The position numbers were made by a program, and so were the translations under genes. Source: Paenibacillus etheri (GTDB lineage Bacteria > Bacillota > Bacilli > Paenibacillales > Paenibacillaceae). From it: a stretch of DNA of 64,000 bases. This document shows, piece after piece, positions 36,399 through 46,155 of the stretch; the stretch's first letter is position 1; each line of letters begins with the position of its first letter. The stretch lies in contig NZ_LCZJ02000033.1 in assembly GCF_001012825.1 (NCBI RefSeq), positions 631,964 to 695,963 of the forward strand, in the 5' to 3' direction. The notes beneath the pieces are model-generated. The model saw nothing but the letters and a program-made list of their open reading frames with translations. It made no database searches and had not been told where the DNA came from.

Positions 36399-37823
36399 AT
36401 GACTAACCAAACTCAAATCTCATTCACTACTGTAGATCAAAATGCCGATTACATCGAAGCAGCCTTATTCCATACAAATGATCTCAAAAAAAGAAGGATA
36501 TCCTTTAACGGGACGGAAGGAATCCTCTTCTATCTGGAGTCCGCCGCAGACACGGAACTGGTTGAGCGGAATGTGATTGCTCCTTTTGGCCATAACCAAG
36601 ACACCGATCTTTCCAAGCTATTTACATCACTCAGCTTCGGTATGGAAACAGAATTAAACAAAGGCATTCAGGGGCTTATTCACGGAGGCTGCCTCTATTT
36701 TTTAGAAGGAATGTCTGAATTTTATATCCTCTCCACCCCTGCCAAGCACGAACGAAGTATTAGCGAGCCTGAGAACGAAGCGGTTATTCGGGGTTCGCAT
36801 AACGGTTTTATTGAAGATATGACGGTTAACTTATACCTGATTCGTAAACAAATCGCCACCCCAAACCTTACTGTTCGCTACACCACCCTTGGGAAAATCG
36901 CACCCAAAAAGGTAGCCTTAGTCTATATGGAGAACCTTGCCAATCCTGAATTGGTAAAAAAAGTAGACTCAAGAATAAAAAAAATTTCTCTTGATGCGGT
37001 TCTCTCCACTGGCTTTATACAGGAATTAACGGAGGACAATTCGTACTCTATATTTCCACAACATATCAATACAGAGCGTCCAGACCATACCTCCTTCTAT
37101 TTACTGAAAGGATACGTTGCTATACTGCTGGATGGAGATCCCACTGCTCTGATTGTACCTGCCAGCTTCTTCTCCTTTTATCAGACACCAGATGACTATA
37201 GCAATCGTTGGGTGATTGCTTCCTTTGTCCGTTTTGTCCGTCTGATCGGCTTTGTAACAGCATTTCAACTGCCCGCGCTCTATATTGCTACCGTTTCTTT
37301 TCACTCCAGCGTCCTTCCCTTGCAATTGTTTTTTACGATTCAAGGTTCATTGACCCGGATCCCATTTCCTCCGTTGGTTGAAGCAATGCTGCTTGAACTC
37401 ATATTCGAACTGCTGCGGGAGGCGGGGCTCCGTCTGCCCAGCCGTGTAGGTCAAACCATTGGGATTGTAGGCGGTTTGGTCATCGGGGATGCCATTGTTA
37501 AAGCTGGATTGGTCTCTTACACAATGATCATCGTTGTCGCGTTGACTGCCATATCATCCTTTCTCATCCCTTCCAACGAGATGAGCTCCGCGATCCGATT
37601 TATGCGGTTTCCACTTATGGTTGCAGCCTCTTTGTTCGGGTATATTGGGATATCATTTGGGTTGACGATCATTTTTGTACATTTGTGTAAGCTTGAATCT
37701 TTTGGAAAACCTTACCTTACACCGCTAAGCCCGATAAATATTCAAGGCTTGAAAGACACCTTCTTACGCCTTCCGATATGGACCATCCGCAAGAATGCAA
37801 GCAAATCAGGGGCTGAAGAATAA
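36399..37823 (+). CDS. Spore germination receptor A subunit (GerAA-like)
   Basis: 474 residues from the ATG at 36399 (MTNQTQISF); an upstream TTG at 36270 extends the frame by 43 residues but neither start has a strong ribosome site. The N-terminal cytoplasmic domain contains the conserved EDMTVNLYLIRKQI segment, followed by membrane helices with SPDDYYER-like (TPDDYSNRW) and LLREAGLRLPSRVGQTIGIVGGLVIGDAIVKA blocks typical of GerA-family A subunits. It forms the germinant receptor in the spore inner membrane with the two following proteins. Confidence 0.92.
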   Translation: MTNQTQISFTTVDQNADYIEAALFHTNDLKKRRISFNGTEGILFYLESAADTELVERNVIAPFGHNQDTDLSKLFTSLSFGMETELNKGIQGLIHGGCLYFLEGMSEFYILSTPAKHERSISEPENEAVIRGSHNGFIEDMTVNLYLIRKQIATPNLTVRYTTLGKIAPKKVALVYMENLANPELVKKVDSRIKKISLDAVLSTGFIQELTEDNSYSIFPQHINTERPDHTSFYLLKGYVAILLDGDPTALIVPASFFSFYQTPDDYSNRWVIASFVRFVRLIGFVTAFQLPALYIATVSFHSSVLPLQLFFTIQGSLTRIPFPPLVEAMLLELIFELLREAGLRLPSRVGQTIGIVGGLVIGDAIVKAGLVSYTMIIVVALTAISSFLIPSNEMSSAIRFMRFPLMVAASLFGYIGISFGLTIIFVHLCKLESFGKPYLTPLSPINIQGLKDTFLRLPIWTIRKNASKSGAEE

Positions 37824-37855
37824 TCATTTAATCTAAACTGACAGGAGTTATAACA

Positions 37856-38950
37856 ATGACTCAAAAAGAAAAAATGATATCGAGGGGGCAGCTTTTCTGC
37901 TTTATTATTCAATCCCAAATCGGGGTTGGAATCCTGTCTCTTCCCTTCAAGCTTAGCGAAACTGCCAAGGGCGGCGGAGCGCTCTCTGTTTTGATTGCAG
38001 GCATTATTACCCAACTTGTCATCATTCTTCTATGGGTTCTGCTGAACAAGTTCCCCGGTCTTAACTTGTTTTCTATATGCTTACAGATCGGAGGCCCCAT
38101 TATCGGTAGGATATTGATCATCGCTTACATCGGTTACTTTGTTCTGCTTGGCTCTAATGTTATGTTCAGTGCGGTAGAGGTGCTGCAGAGGTGGATGCTG
38201 CAAACTACACCAAGATGGGCTATATTAGCTCTTTTCTCGATCATGACTCTCTATTTGGCAAGGGAAAAGCTTACAGTATTGGCCAGATTCTTTACACTGG
38301 CAACAGTTCTCTTTGTCCCGCTTATCCTATTTGTCAGCTACGGTTTAACTCAAGCCCATCTGGAATTAATGCTCCCCCTTTTGGAGAACGGGTTCTGGAA
38401 TATCATGAATGGAGTAAAGGATTCAGCTATATCTATGTATGGTTTCGAAATGATGCTGATCGTCTATCCGCTTTCCGAAGGTACAAATAATCAAAGATTA
38501 ATGACCATTAGTTTAGCCAGTGGGTTCGTAACCCTGCTCTATGTCTTCGTAGTCTCTACCTGTCTGATGGTATTTAACTCCGAGCAAATCAAATTGATAC
38601 CCGAACCCGTCATCTACTTAGTAAAATCTCTTAACTTTTATATCGTAGACCGTGCAGATATCTTATTTCTGCCGATTTGGGCCATCACGCTTGTTTGTTC
38701 TATCGTTAGCTACTGCTATGCAGCATCCATCGGACTCAGTGTATTATTTAAACGAAAAAACCATAAAAATTTTACTCCGTTTGTAAAAATCAGTACATTT
38801 ATGATCGCACTTGCACCTGTAACTCCTGCTGGTTTTCATCTTTTTGATACAGCCGCTACCTATGCGTCCTATGTGTTTATTGCCGGATTATCGATGATGT
38901 TGCTGATGGTTTCCCTATTTATGAAGAGAAAAGCAGGTGGTCTTGCATGA
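37856..38950 (+). CDS. Spore germination receptor B subunit (GerAB-like permease)
   Basis: 364 residues, ten membrane helices of the amino-acid-permease-like GerAB family. The N-terminus ISRGQLFCFIIQSQIGVGIL and the segment YGFEMMLIVYPL are typical. This subunit is thought to bind the germinant. Second gene of the operon, 32 bases after the A subunit, and overlapping the C subunit by ATGA. Confidence 0.92.
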   Translation: MTQKEKMISRGQLFCFIIQSQIGVGILSLPFKLSETAKGGGALSVLIAGIITQLVIILLWVLLNKFPGLNLFSICLQIGGPIIGRILIIAYIGYFVLLGSNVMFSAVEVLQRWMLQTTPRWAILALFSIMTLYLAREKLTVLARFFTLATVLFVPLILFVSYGLTQAHLELMLPLLENGFWNIMNGVKDSAISMYGFEMMLIVYPLSEGTNNQRLMTISLASGFVTLLYVFVVSTCLMVFNSEQIKLIPEPVIYLVKSLNFYIVDRADILFLPIWAITLVCSIVSYCYAASIGLSVLFKRKNHKNFTPFVKISTFMIALAPVTPAGFHLFDTAATYASYVFIAGLSMMLLMVSLFMKRKAGGLA

Positions 38951-40074
38951 AGTTTGACATGAAACTCAAGTCGAATGTACTTTTAATCACCCTTGTTTCC
39001 TTCTGTCTTACTGGATGTTGGGACCGGGAATATTTGAAAGACCTGCATCTGGCTTACTGTTCAGCAATTGATTATACAGAGAACGGAGAGATCAAAGAAA
39101 CCATCGAATTAATCATTCCACCCGATGTTGAGCAGACAGCTACTAAGAGCGAAATCCATTCGAGCACAGGACCTACCGTACGGAATGCGAGCAATCAATT
39201 GCGAAATAGAGTTAGGGGAAACATAAGATTTATTAAATATGGCTTTGAGCTTATGGGAAAGACTATGGCTGAGCAAGGCCTGTACCCTATTCTGGATGTA
39301 AATTACAGGGATCCAAGCAATCCGACATCCAATGTTCGGCTAATTATTACGGAAGGAGAAGCTTCCCAAATTCTTGAACAAAAAATGGTTGGGGAATTAA
39401 AGATCGGTGAATTCCTTAAGCAAAAGATCGATAGTCTGGAAGAAATGAGTGTTTTTCCAAAAGAAACGGCAGATACCGTGTTCCGTTCCCTAAAGGATCC
39501 AGGGCATGACTTTGCCCTTCCATATATAGATAGAAATGAGGGCGAAATAATCGCGAAAGGGGTGGCTCTCTTTCATGACCAGAATTACAGCGGAATGTTG
39601 AACCCCGATCAGTCAATCATGATGGTCCTGCTGATGGGACAACAGGGGAAAAATGCCCGCTTCACTAAGAAACTTGATTTAGGACATTCCGATGATATTC
39701 GGAATTTCATTACTATTAATGTGGGTTCAAAAAAAATAAAGCGGAAATTCAAGGTATCCATTGCTGATGATGAAAGCATTGATGTGAATTTGGGCTTGGA
39801 GCTGAAAGCCGTCGTAGAAGAGTTTACAGATACACTCGACGAGAAAGAACTTAAAAAAGTCAGTCAAGAACTTTCGGAATTACTTACCAAGGAAGCCGAG
39901 ACAGTTGTTAATGAAATCCAAAAGGCAAACTGTGATATCTTTGGTGTAGGAAGAAAACTTATTGCTTATCATCACAATGTCTGGAGCAATAAAAATTGGT
40001 CTGAGGATTACCGGAAAGTAAAATTCCATACCAAGGTTGATGTTAAAATTGTAAGTACGGGCATTCTACAATAG
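38947..40074 (+). CDS. Spore germination receptor C subunit (GerAC-like lipoprotein)
   Basis: 375 residues. Signal peptide and lipobox LTGC (C24) followed directly by WDREYLKDL, the standard GerAC start of the mature protein. C-terminal domain ends with the conserved KANCDIFGVGRKL.A.HHNVW segment. Overlaps the B subunit gene. Completes an A-B-C receptor operon. Confidence 0.93.
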   Translation: MKFDMKLKSNVLLITLVSFCLTGCWDREYLKDLHLAYCSAIDYTENGEIKETIELIIPPDVEQTATKSEIHSSTGPTVRNASNQLRNRVRGNIRFIKYGFELMGKTMAEQGLYPILDVNYRDPSNPTSNVRLIITEGEASQILEQKMVGELKIGEFLKQKIDSLEEMSVFPKETADTVFRSLKDPGHDFALPYIDRNEGEIIAKGVALFHDQNYSGMLNPDQSIMMVLLMGQQGKNARFTKKLDLGHSDDIRNFITINVGSKKIKRKFKVSIADDESIDVNLGLELKAVVEEFTDTLDEKELKKVSQELSELLTKEAETVVNEIQKANCDIFGVGRKLIAYHHNVWSNKNWSEDYRKVKFHTKVDVKIVSTGILQ

Positions 40075-40094
40075 ATCTTTGATTGGTCTTTTTT

Positions 40095-40904
40095 TCAATA
40101 TTCTATTGTTATTAATGGAAATCCAATCGTAACGCGGTTGCTGCCCTCTTTTATATCCTGATGAATAGCTGTCTGTAGGACTATCTTGTGGCTTCCGCTC
40201 ATTACGGAATGCAGCAATGCCGATGTACTATAAGAATGGCTGGCTGTTGTTTCGTCTTCGTAGCTTTCCTGTACTTTAAGCTCGGGCAGCTGTGCGTGCA
40301 TATTCTGCTCCGTTAACAGTAGAGCCTTCTGAGGGCCCTCCTGCTCCTTCGCAGCACCTTGAAGTGAGGTGTTCCATTCCGCTGTGATGCCGATCTTCCG
40401 TAGTTTCGCGCCAGCTTCTTCTGCCTCGGCTTGCAGATCCGGAGCATTTAACAAATCAGGTGTCTCCAGGGTTACAATCACATAACTACGTCCGTTTCCA
40501 AGCTCACTCCAGAACATGGTGGTTTGAAAACCTGCTCTGTCGGCAGCTGAACGGTAAGTAAGATGTTCACCCCCGGCTTCCCGGCTTGTCTCTCCCAACC
40601 CAAGAACATCGGATAGGTTAGTTGCAGTGACACTAGCCTCTAGACCATCACCATCGTATTCTCCCTGCCATTTTAAAACTAAACGAAGAGGGGAGCCGGG
40701 TACTGTAACACTTTTACCAAGGGAAGTCAGGAGAGGGAGTGACTTTTTCAATTGCGCGATCTGGCTCTCTTTTTCACCTTCGCCCCGAAAACCTGCCAAA
40801 AGTATCGCAGTACAGCATAGAATCAATACCAGCAACGTTCCTCTAATGCCGCTTTTTCGGCCTGCACCGTGTCTTTTCCCTTTACTTTCTTCCAGATACC
40901 CCAC
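40095..40904 (-). CDS. YwmB-family protein
   Basis: 269 residues from the GTG at 40904 (GAGGGTG six bases upstream); the open frame begins at a TTG at 40922 whose codons would form that site. A basic N-terminus and one hydrophobic segment (TLLVLILCCTAILLAGF) suggest a signal or membrane anchor. The extracellular part matches the YwmB pattern, ending NRVTIGFPLITIEY. YwmB proteins are annotated as TATA-box-binding-like by fold only; their function is not established. In B. subtilis ywmB lies near spoIID/murAA; here it lies between the ger operon (convergent) and liaR. Confidence 0.8.
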   Translation of the reverse strand: MGYLEESKGKRHGAGRKSGIRGTLLVLILCCTAILLAGFRGEGEKESQIAQLKKSLPLLTSLGKSVTVPGSPLRLVLKWQGEYDGDGLEASVTATNLSDVLGLGETSREAGGEHLTYRSAADRAGFQTTMFWSELGNGRSYVIVTLETPDLLNAPDLQAEAEEAGAKLRKIGITAEWNTSLQGAAKEQEGPQKALLLTEQNMHAQLPELKVQESYEDETTASHSYSTSALLHSVMSGSHKIVLQTAIHQDIKEGSNRVTIGFPLITIEY

Positions 40905-41004
40905 AATCCAACACCCTCTCAATCATGTCTATTAATCTACTAAACAGGATGTCCGCTTTACAAGATTTTATACGGAGGCAAGTATTTTCATATACTTCTG
41001 CACA

Positions 41005-41037
41005 CAAAAAAACCGGCCCTTCTTGCTCTGGCCAGTT
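41005..41037 (-). terminator. Terminator after liaR
   Basis: Minus strand: ACTGGCC / GGCCGGT stem followed by a T-run, 30 bases after the liaR stop. Confidence 0.8.
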
Positions 41038-41066
41038 CTTATACTCACATAAATTGTGATATCCAA

Positions 41067-41726
41067 TTATTCAGCTAGTCCATTTTTATATGCATAAATT
41101 GCTGCTTGGGTCCGATCTTCCACACCCAGCTTCGCGAGAATATTCGTCACATGAAATTTCACAGTCTTGATCCCAATAATTAGTTGATCAGCGATATCCT
41201 GATTCGATTTACCTTGCGCCAGCAGACGTAATACTTCCATCTCGCGCTCCGTAAGCTCTTTATAAGCTGGGGATTCACCCTTTGCGTTGTTTCGAAAACG
41301 ATTCATCATTTTAGAGGCGACCTGTGACTCGAGTACAGACTGCCCTCTTGCCGCAGCACGTATAGCATCCGCCACTTCACTAGCTCGTGAGGTCTTTAGT
41401 AGATAACTGAACGCACCCGCTTCAATCACCGGATACATTTTTTCATCATCCAGATAACTTGTCAACACGATGACTTTGATATCTGGATACTGCTTCATTA
41501 ACTGTTTGGTCGTTTCAATTCCATCCATACCATCCATTACGAGATCCATCAGGACTACATCTGGATTATACTCTTGCGCTAAGCGGATACCTTCTTCTCC
41601 ACTTCCTGCTTCCCCTACGACTTCAATTCCGTCTTCAGTCCCCAGAACAGCAGCTAGTCCGATCCGGACCATCTCATGATCATCTACAAGTAATACCTTA
41701 ATGGCTTCCTCCATCTCCATGGTCAC
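41067..41726 (-). CDS. liaR: LiaR-type response regulator (NarL/LuxR family)
   Basis: 219 residues. Receiver domain with phosphoacceptor in [16 protein letters not shown] and a LuxR helix-turn-helix ([25 protein letters not shown]). The GTG at 41726 has AGGAGG five bases upstream; an ATG six bases later is a possible alternative. Last gene of the lia operon, 12 bases after liaS. It should activate the lia/psp genes upon cell-envelope damage. Confidence 0.92.
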   Translation of the reverse strand: MTMEMEEAIKVLLVDDHEMVRIGLAAVLGTEDGIEVVGEAGSGEEGIRLAQEYNPDVVLMDLVMDGMDGIETTKQLMKQYPDIKVIVLTSYLDDEKMYPVIEAGAFSYLLKTSRASEVADAIRAAARGQSVLESQVASKMMNRFRNNAKGESPAYKELTEREMEVLRLLAQGKSNQDIADQLIIGIKTVKFHVTNILAKLGVEDRTQAAIYAYKNGLAE

Positions 41727-41738
41727 TCTTTCCTCCTA

Positions 41739-42773
41739 TTATTCATTGACTAACGGAACGGTTATTTCAATCCGCATTCCTTTACCCGGAGCAGTAATAA
41801 ACTGAATGGAGCCCCCGATTTCATTCATCCGCTCCTGCATGTTCGACAAACCGTAGGAAGTTTGCTTACTCTCATCCAATTCAAAACCGATCCCATCATC
41901 ACGGAGCGTCAAACGAACCGTATCTCCTCGCCGATGCAGCCTGATTTCCATCTTTTCTGCTTTTGCATGACGAAGTGTATTGGAGATTGCCTCCTGCACA
42001 ATACGGAATAAGTGATTCTCTACCCCTTTTAGCAATTGTACATCAGGGTCCATCTCGAACACGATTTCAATCGGAACCTTAACCTTAAGTTCCTTGATCA
42101 ACTCCTGCAGCCCCTGCGCTAAACCCTTACCTTCCAAATAAACAGGTCTCAAATGTAGCAATAGTGCTCTCATCTCTGATTGAGCTACAGCAGACATTTC
42201 TTCAATAAGTGCAATTTGCCGTTGCGCCTTGTCAAAATCCTTCTCCAGCGTCCGGCCTACAGCCGTAGCAGTCATAGAAATCGCGAACAACTGCTGTGAG
42301 ACAGCATCATGCAATTCACGTGCAAGCCGCTGACGCTCTTCCATAATAGCAGATACTCGTGCTTGCTCCGCGAGCTTCGCGTTATTTGTAGACAATCGCT
42401 GCAGCGTTGTCACTTGGTTCTCCCATTTTCCGCTGATTCGGCCCAATTGTTCTCCGAGCCTTCCCAGCTCATCGTCACCCAAGTCAGGCATAGATAGCGT
42501 TAAGTTTCCCTTCTCCCACAATACGAGAGTTTCTCTCAGGCGTTCCAACTTTCGCTTTACTCGAAAACTCTGATAGAAACCAAAGCCAACCCCGAACCCC
42601 ATCGGCAGCAGAATTAGAGTAAATGCCGTGCGTAATCCAATCATCCAGCTTTCAAAAGGCTTTAAATAGCCATATGTATACATGGTGTACAATATCACAA
42701 GCAGCATGACAAAAGAGAACAGAGCCCCCTCACCCATACTGCGTGACATCATATTTTTGTTCTTTTTATCCAT
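41739..42773 (-). CDS. liaS: LiaS-type sensor histidine kinase
   Basis: 344 residues. Two membrane helices at the N-terminus with a short external loop, HAMP-like linker, HisKA_3 box with the phosphoacceptor in ARELHDAVSQQLFAISM, and an ATPase domain (RIVQEAISNTLRHAKA, DDGIGFELDE). Intramembrane-sensing kinase of the Lia system; in B. subtilis it is held off by LiaF until lipid II cycle antibiotics act. Follows liaF. Confidence 0.92.
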   Translation of the reverse strand: MDKKNKNMMSRSMGEGALFSFVMLLVILYTMYTYGYLKPFESWMIGLRTAFTLILLPMGFGVGFGFYQSFRVKRKLERLRETLVLWEKGNLTLSMPDLGDDELGRLGEQLGRISGKWENQVTTLQRLSTNNAKLAEQARVSAIMEERQRLARELHDAVSQQLFAISMTATAVGRTLEKDFDKAQRQIALIEEMSAVAQSEMRALLLHLRPVYLEGKGLAQGLQELIKELKVKVPIEIVFEMDPDVQLLKGVENHLFRIVQEAISNTLRHAKAEKMEIRLHRRGDTVRLTLRDDGIGFELDESKQTSYGLSNMQERMNEIGGSIQFITAPGKGMRIEITVPLVNE

Positions 42774-42803
42774 ACGGGGACCCTCCCTTCTGTATCAAAC
42801 TAA

Positions 42804-43451
42804 TCAGGATAATCGCACATCCAAATCTCCCATCAAATAAGAGACACTAAATTTCACCTTATATTCACTGCTATCATAGTTAGGGGACTTCCAATTCAGA
42901 CGGTTTAGCATACCTGTATCGCGCCCATTACCGAATTCAATCGATCCAAAAAGCACAAAGGCTTCGATTTCTATACCATAATCATCTGACAATTGAATGT
43001 CCATATCACCAAAGATCCCTTGAAACAGCATAACTGTTTCCTTTTGCTCCGCCATAGCCAGTGAAAGATCAAGATCGGCCTCCCCAAGGATATGCCATGA
43101 GCTAAGGCTGTGCATCACCCAGGGTGAACGATCCCAGTCAAATCTAGACGAAAAGTTCTGCTTCTGCATAAACCCTTCCTTGCGCTGAACTCTTTTGGAT
43201 TTAGTAAAAAACATTCCCAGTGAGATCAAGCAAATCCCCAGCACGAGCACCAAATGATCCAGCAAAAGCAATATAGCTCCAATCCCGAGCAGCTTATAAC
43301 CCTGCTTCACTTTGCCTGACGTCGTACGGTAGACCCCTAGGAACAGGAATAGAAGCGCGACAATGGAGAAAAAGCCGAGCCATCTACCAAAAATCATCAT
43401 GCAGCCAACACCGATCAGTCCGATGGCAATCAAACGGTTTCGTTTATCCAT
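42804..43451 (-). CDS. liaF: LiaF-type membrane inhibitor of LiaRS
   Basis: 215 residues from the ATG at 43451, which has AGGAGGTG at ideal spacing; 46 in-frame codons further upstream are probably untranslated. Four membrane helices at the N-terminus (MDKRNRLIAIGLIGVGCMMIFG...), then a C-terminal beta-rich LiaF domain ending VSYLMGDLDVRLS. Known LiaF proteins inhibit LiaS. Placed immediately upstream of liaS. Confidence 0.9.
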   Translation of the reverse strand: MDKRNRLIAIGLIGVGCMMIFGRWLGFFSIVALLFLFLGVYRTTSGKVKQGYKLLGIGAILLLLDHLVLVLGICLISLGMFFTKSKRVQRKEGFMQKQNFSSRFDWDRSPWVMHSLSSWHILGEADLDLSLAMAEQKETVMLFQGIFGDMDIQLSDDYGIEIEAFVLFGSIEFGNGRDTGMLNRLNWKSPNYDSSEYKVKFSVSYLMGDLDVRLS

Positions 43452-43535
43452 TTCGCACCTCCTACAAGTTTTACGTAGCAAAACTAACTTCGTAAGCAAA
43501 ACTATACTCTTCAATATATTATCGCCAGCCGCTAT

Positions 43536-43573
43536 AAAAGCCATATCGGTATGGAGATCCATACCGTATGGCT
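43536..43573 (-). terminator. Attenuator-like hairpin between pspA and liaF
   Basis: Minus strand: GCCATACGGTATGG pairs with CCATACCGATATGGC (one bulge) and is followed by TTTTAT. It lies 45 bases after the pspA stop and could reduce read-through from the effector genes into liaFSR. Confidence 0.7.
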
Positions 43574-43620
43574 TCTTCTTGTCCAGCATATCATATCTAC
43601 TTAAGTTTTAGGAACAGGAT

Positions 43621-44325
43621 TTATTCTTCTTTTTTGTTTAAAGAAGGAGCAGCTGGTGTATCATTCAGCTTGCTTCTTAGTGCAGCCAGTTGCTCATCCA
43701 CCTTCAGTTGTTTCTCAACATCGACTGGTTTAGTGTAAGCAGCGGATGGGCTGTAAGGTGCACGCATTACATCTGCTTCTGCTTCAAGCTGCATAATCTT
43801 CTCTTCCATCCGGTGGAATCCGAGTGAAGCACTGCCACTTTCGATGGAATGTACGCTGCTGATTTGTGTCATTTGTTTCTTCGCTTTAGCCATTTGAGCA
43901 CGGGATACGAGCTCGTTACGCTTGTTGCGCAGCTTGTAGAATTCATCCTTCATATCGTGCAGCTGACCAACCAATTCCTTCGCTTGCACTTCAGCTTGAG
44001 CATGAAGATCACTGTATTCCGCTTGTTTTTGGTCGAAATAGATTTTTTCTTCCAACAGCTTGCGAGTCACTTCTTCTTGACCGTTTTTCAGTGCCAATTC
44101 AGCTTGTGCTCCACGTTGTGCGGACATTTTTGCTGCTTCTTCCACGCGTTGTTTCATGCGGCGTTCGTTCGCCATTTGCTTGGCAACTGTAACTTCTGCT
44201 TCGTGGATTTCAGCCTCCATATCGCGCAGATATTGGTTAAGCATTACGATTGGGTCCTCTACCTTATCCAACAAGTCATTTACCGACGCCTTAGTCATAT
44301 CTTTAATTCTTTGAAATACTCCCAT
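43621..44325 (-). CDS. PspA/IM30 family protein (LiaH-like)
   Basis: 234 residues, almost wholly helical, an ESCRT-III-like membrane-repair protein. N-terminal amphipathic helix [21 protein letters not shown], then [19 protein letters not shown] and long coiled coils. Three bases after the PspC-type gene. In B. subtilis the LiaH protein is the main Lia effector. A second PspA paralogue is encoded two genes upstream. Confidence 0.93.
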   Translation of the reverse strand: MGVFQRIKDMTKASVNDLLDKVEDPIVMLNQYLRDMEAEIHEAEVTVAKQMANERRMKQRVEEAAKMSAQRGAQAELALKNGQEEVTRKLLEEKIYFDQKQAEYSDLHAQAEVQAKELVGQLHDMKDEFYKLRNKRNELVSRAQMAKAKKQMTQISSVHSIESGSASLGFHRMEEKIMQLEAEADVMRAPYSPSAAYTKPVDVEKQLKVDEQLAALRSKLNDTPAAPSLNKKEE

Positions 44326-44328
44326 GAT

Positions 44329-44796
44329 TTACAATTCCCCTTTCTCATATTTAGACAGTTTTTGTTTGAGTTCTTCTACTTCTTTTTGCAGAGCCTTCTT
44401 CTCGATATCCTTCATCATCGCATCCAAACCGGAATCTGGAGCTGAATATGCGTTGTTCTTCTCAAAATTAGGATTGTAGTTAGGTTGGCGTCCATAAGGT
44501 CCATATCCGCCAGTAGCATGCGGTCCGTGTCCATGTTCTGGTCTACCTGAGTAAGGACCATCGAATGGGCCACCCGGTGCACCAGGGCCTGGTCCGAAAG
44601 GATTATAATGCGTAGGCTCCTTCGGAATGACCAGCGCTGCAATGAAGTACACTGGAATCACGGCACCTCCTGTAAACGGAATGCTTACCAGTAACAGAAT
44701 CCGGAATAGCGTGGAATCAATACCGAGTGTCTCAGATAATCCACCAGCAAGACCCGTCATCACTTTATCTCTTGTTGAACGATACAATCGACTCAT
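44329..44796 (-). CDS. PspC-domain protein with Gly/Pro-rich linker and C-terminal coiled coil
   Basis: 155 residues from the ATG at 44796 (AAGGAG upstream); an upstream in-frame start at 44817 lies inside the preceding gene. The PspC domain (SRLYRSTRDKVMTGLAGGLSETLGID...IPVYFIAALVIP) occupies the first 60 residues with membrane helices. A Gly/Pro/His/Tyr-rich linker follows, then a short C-terminal coiled coil (DIEKKALQKEVEELKQKLSKYE). It may hold PspA proteins at the membrane. Sandwiched between two pspA genes. Confidence 0.88.
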   Translation of the reverse strand: MSRLYRSTRDKVMTGLAGGLSETLGIDSTLFRILLLVSIPFTGGAVIPVYFIAALVIPKEPTHYNPFGPGPGAPGGPFDGPYSGRPEHGHGPHATGGYGPYGRQPNYNPNFEKNNAYSAPDSGLDAMMKDIEKKALQKEVEELKQKLSKYEKGEL

Positions 44797-44800
44797 AGCG

Positions 44801-45478
44801 CTACTCCTTTCCACCATTGTTCAGTTTCTCCTTTAAGCGAGCCATTTCTCTTTCGAGTACGGTTGCTACAGTCTCACCTGCTTGCACCGCATATTCCTGT
44901 CCCATGCGCCGTACATCGCGCAGGCTCTTCGCTTCTAATTCCCAATCTGACATCCGATCTTCCAGACGTCCGAACATTTTGGGAACATCACCGCCGTTAC
45001 CATAAGCACTTGCTCTTTGGTTCATACGTTGCTGTAGTCTCAGCGACTCCATCCGTGCTGCATAATACTGACGTTTGCTGTACACCGTCTGATACTCTAT
45101 TTTCAGCTCATTCAGCTGTCCTTCAAGTTCAAACAAGGATTGCTTACTTTGTTCAAGTAGCCCGCTGTACTGCTCCAACTTTTCCTCATGAATGATCTTT
45201 TCTTGCAAAGCCAGCTTTGCCAGATGATCTTCGCCCGCTTTTAGTGCGAGTAGCGCCTGTTCCTCACGTTTATTTCTCATGGCAGTCGCTTGGTTCACTT
45301 GCTGCTGCAATTGCTTCGTATGGGAAGCGTATTGCTGATACAGCCTTTCAGCTTCACTGATTTCCTCGCGAGTTGAATGCAGAAATTGATCAATTAGCTT
45401 CACAGGATCTTGGCTTTGCTCTAGACGTTCATTTAGATTAGCTACTGTAATATCCCTCATGCGACGAAAAACACTCAT
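44801..45478 (-). CDS. PspA/IM30 family protein (second paralogue)
   Basis: 225 residues, helical. N-terminus MSVFRRMRDITVANLNERLEQSQDPVKLIDQF is the PspA amphipathic helix and DP.KLI.QFL motif. It is clearly diverged from the paralogue at 43621-44325. Second gene of the lia/psp operon, 44 bases after the LiaI-like gene. Confidence 0.9.
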   Translation of the reverse strand: MSVFRRMRDITVANLNERLEQSQDPVKLIDQFLHSTREEISEAERLYQQYASHTKQLQQQVNQATAMRNKREEQALLALKAGEDHLAKLALQEKIIHEEKLEQYSGLLEQSKQSLFELEGQLNELKIEYQTVYSKRQYYAARMESLRLQQRMNQRASAYGNGGDVPKMFGRLEDRMSDWELEAKSLRDVRRMGQEYAVQAGETVATVLEREMARLKEKLNNGGKE

Positions 45479-45522
45479 AATCTCTTGCTCCCTCCCTGCT
45501 TCTTGTTTAAGTACAATCCTTC

Positions 45523-45825
45523 TTAATAAGTACCATTTCTTCTACCCTTTAAAGCTGACACTCCCCATACGATCAACGCTACACCCAGAAGGGGTCCGAT
45601 GATCCAGGAAAGCTTCGCGATCAAGGTCATGACACCAATGAACATTAGTACCCAACCAATAATCTTGCGTCCACTCTTAATCCCATAGTACCCGAGAACA
45701 ACCAGCAATACTGGAAACAATAGTCTGAAAATACCGTGAATCAGAGGAAGCGCTAAACCGAGCAGCATTACCGCACCAATCACAATCAGCACAACCGCCA
45801 AACCGTTTCCTTGTCTTCTTTGCAT
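45523..45825 (-). CDS. LiaI-like small membrane protein
   Basis: 100 residues with four hydrophobic segments and a basic tail (KGRRNGTY). Pattern (VVLIVIGAVMLLGL, FPVLLVVLGYYGIKSGRK, IIGWVLMFIGV, GVALIVWGVSAL) matches the LiaI/LiaF transmembrane family. LiaI is the membrane anchor of LiaH in Bacillus. First gene of the operon, read divergently from a second two-component system. Confidence 0.82.
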   Translation of the reverse strand: MQRRQGNGLAVVLIVIGAVMLLGLALPLIHGIFRLLFPVLLVVLGYYGIKSGRKIIGWVLMFIGVMTLIAKLSWIIGPLLGVALIVWGVSALKGRRNGTY

Positions 45826-45866
45826 TATTTTCTCACCGCCTTTCGTTGTCCTTAACCTTATAGCCT

Positions 45867-45894
45867 TATTCTAGAGCAATTCGCAGACTTTCAA
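45867..45894 (-). promoter_or_regulatory. Candidate promoter of the lia/psp operon
   Basis: Minus strand: TTGAAA, 17 bases, GAATAA (or TAGAAT with a 15-base spacer), 42 bases before the LiaI-like start. The -10 is weak, as expected for an activator-dependent promoter. No LiaR site could be identified with confidence. Confidence 0.4.
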
Positions 45895-46120
45895 AACAGA
45901 CCAACGACGGTTTTTGTTACTGGACCTTAGTCGAGGTAGCTGTGCGACTGCAGACCACTATAGTGCTAGATGCAGGAGTTAACTAACCTATCCACATATA
46001 AATTGGGTACGAACGACTACATTTAATATACAATAAAACATTTTTAATGATTATAAGGTAAATCTCTACTTTTAAGTGCCTACTAAATTAATTCTCGCTT
46101 TCGAATAAATCCCAAAAATG

Positions 46121-46126
46121 TATAAT
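46121..46126 (+). promoter_or_regulatory. Candidate -10 element of the 46 kb regulator operon
   Basis: A perfect TATAAT lies 30 bases before the response regulator ATG, with no good -35. AAAGGAGA at 46142-46149 is the ribosome site. Confidence 0.5.
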
Positions 46127-46155
46127 GATCAAATAAGAAACAAAGGAGAATTACT

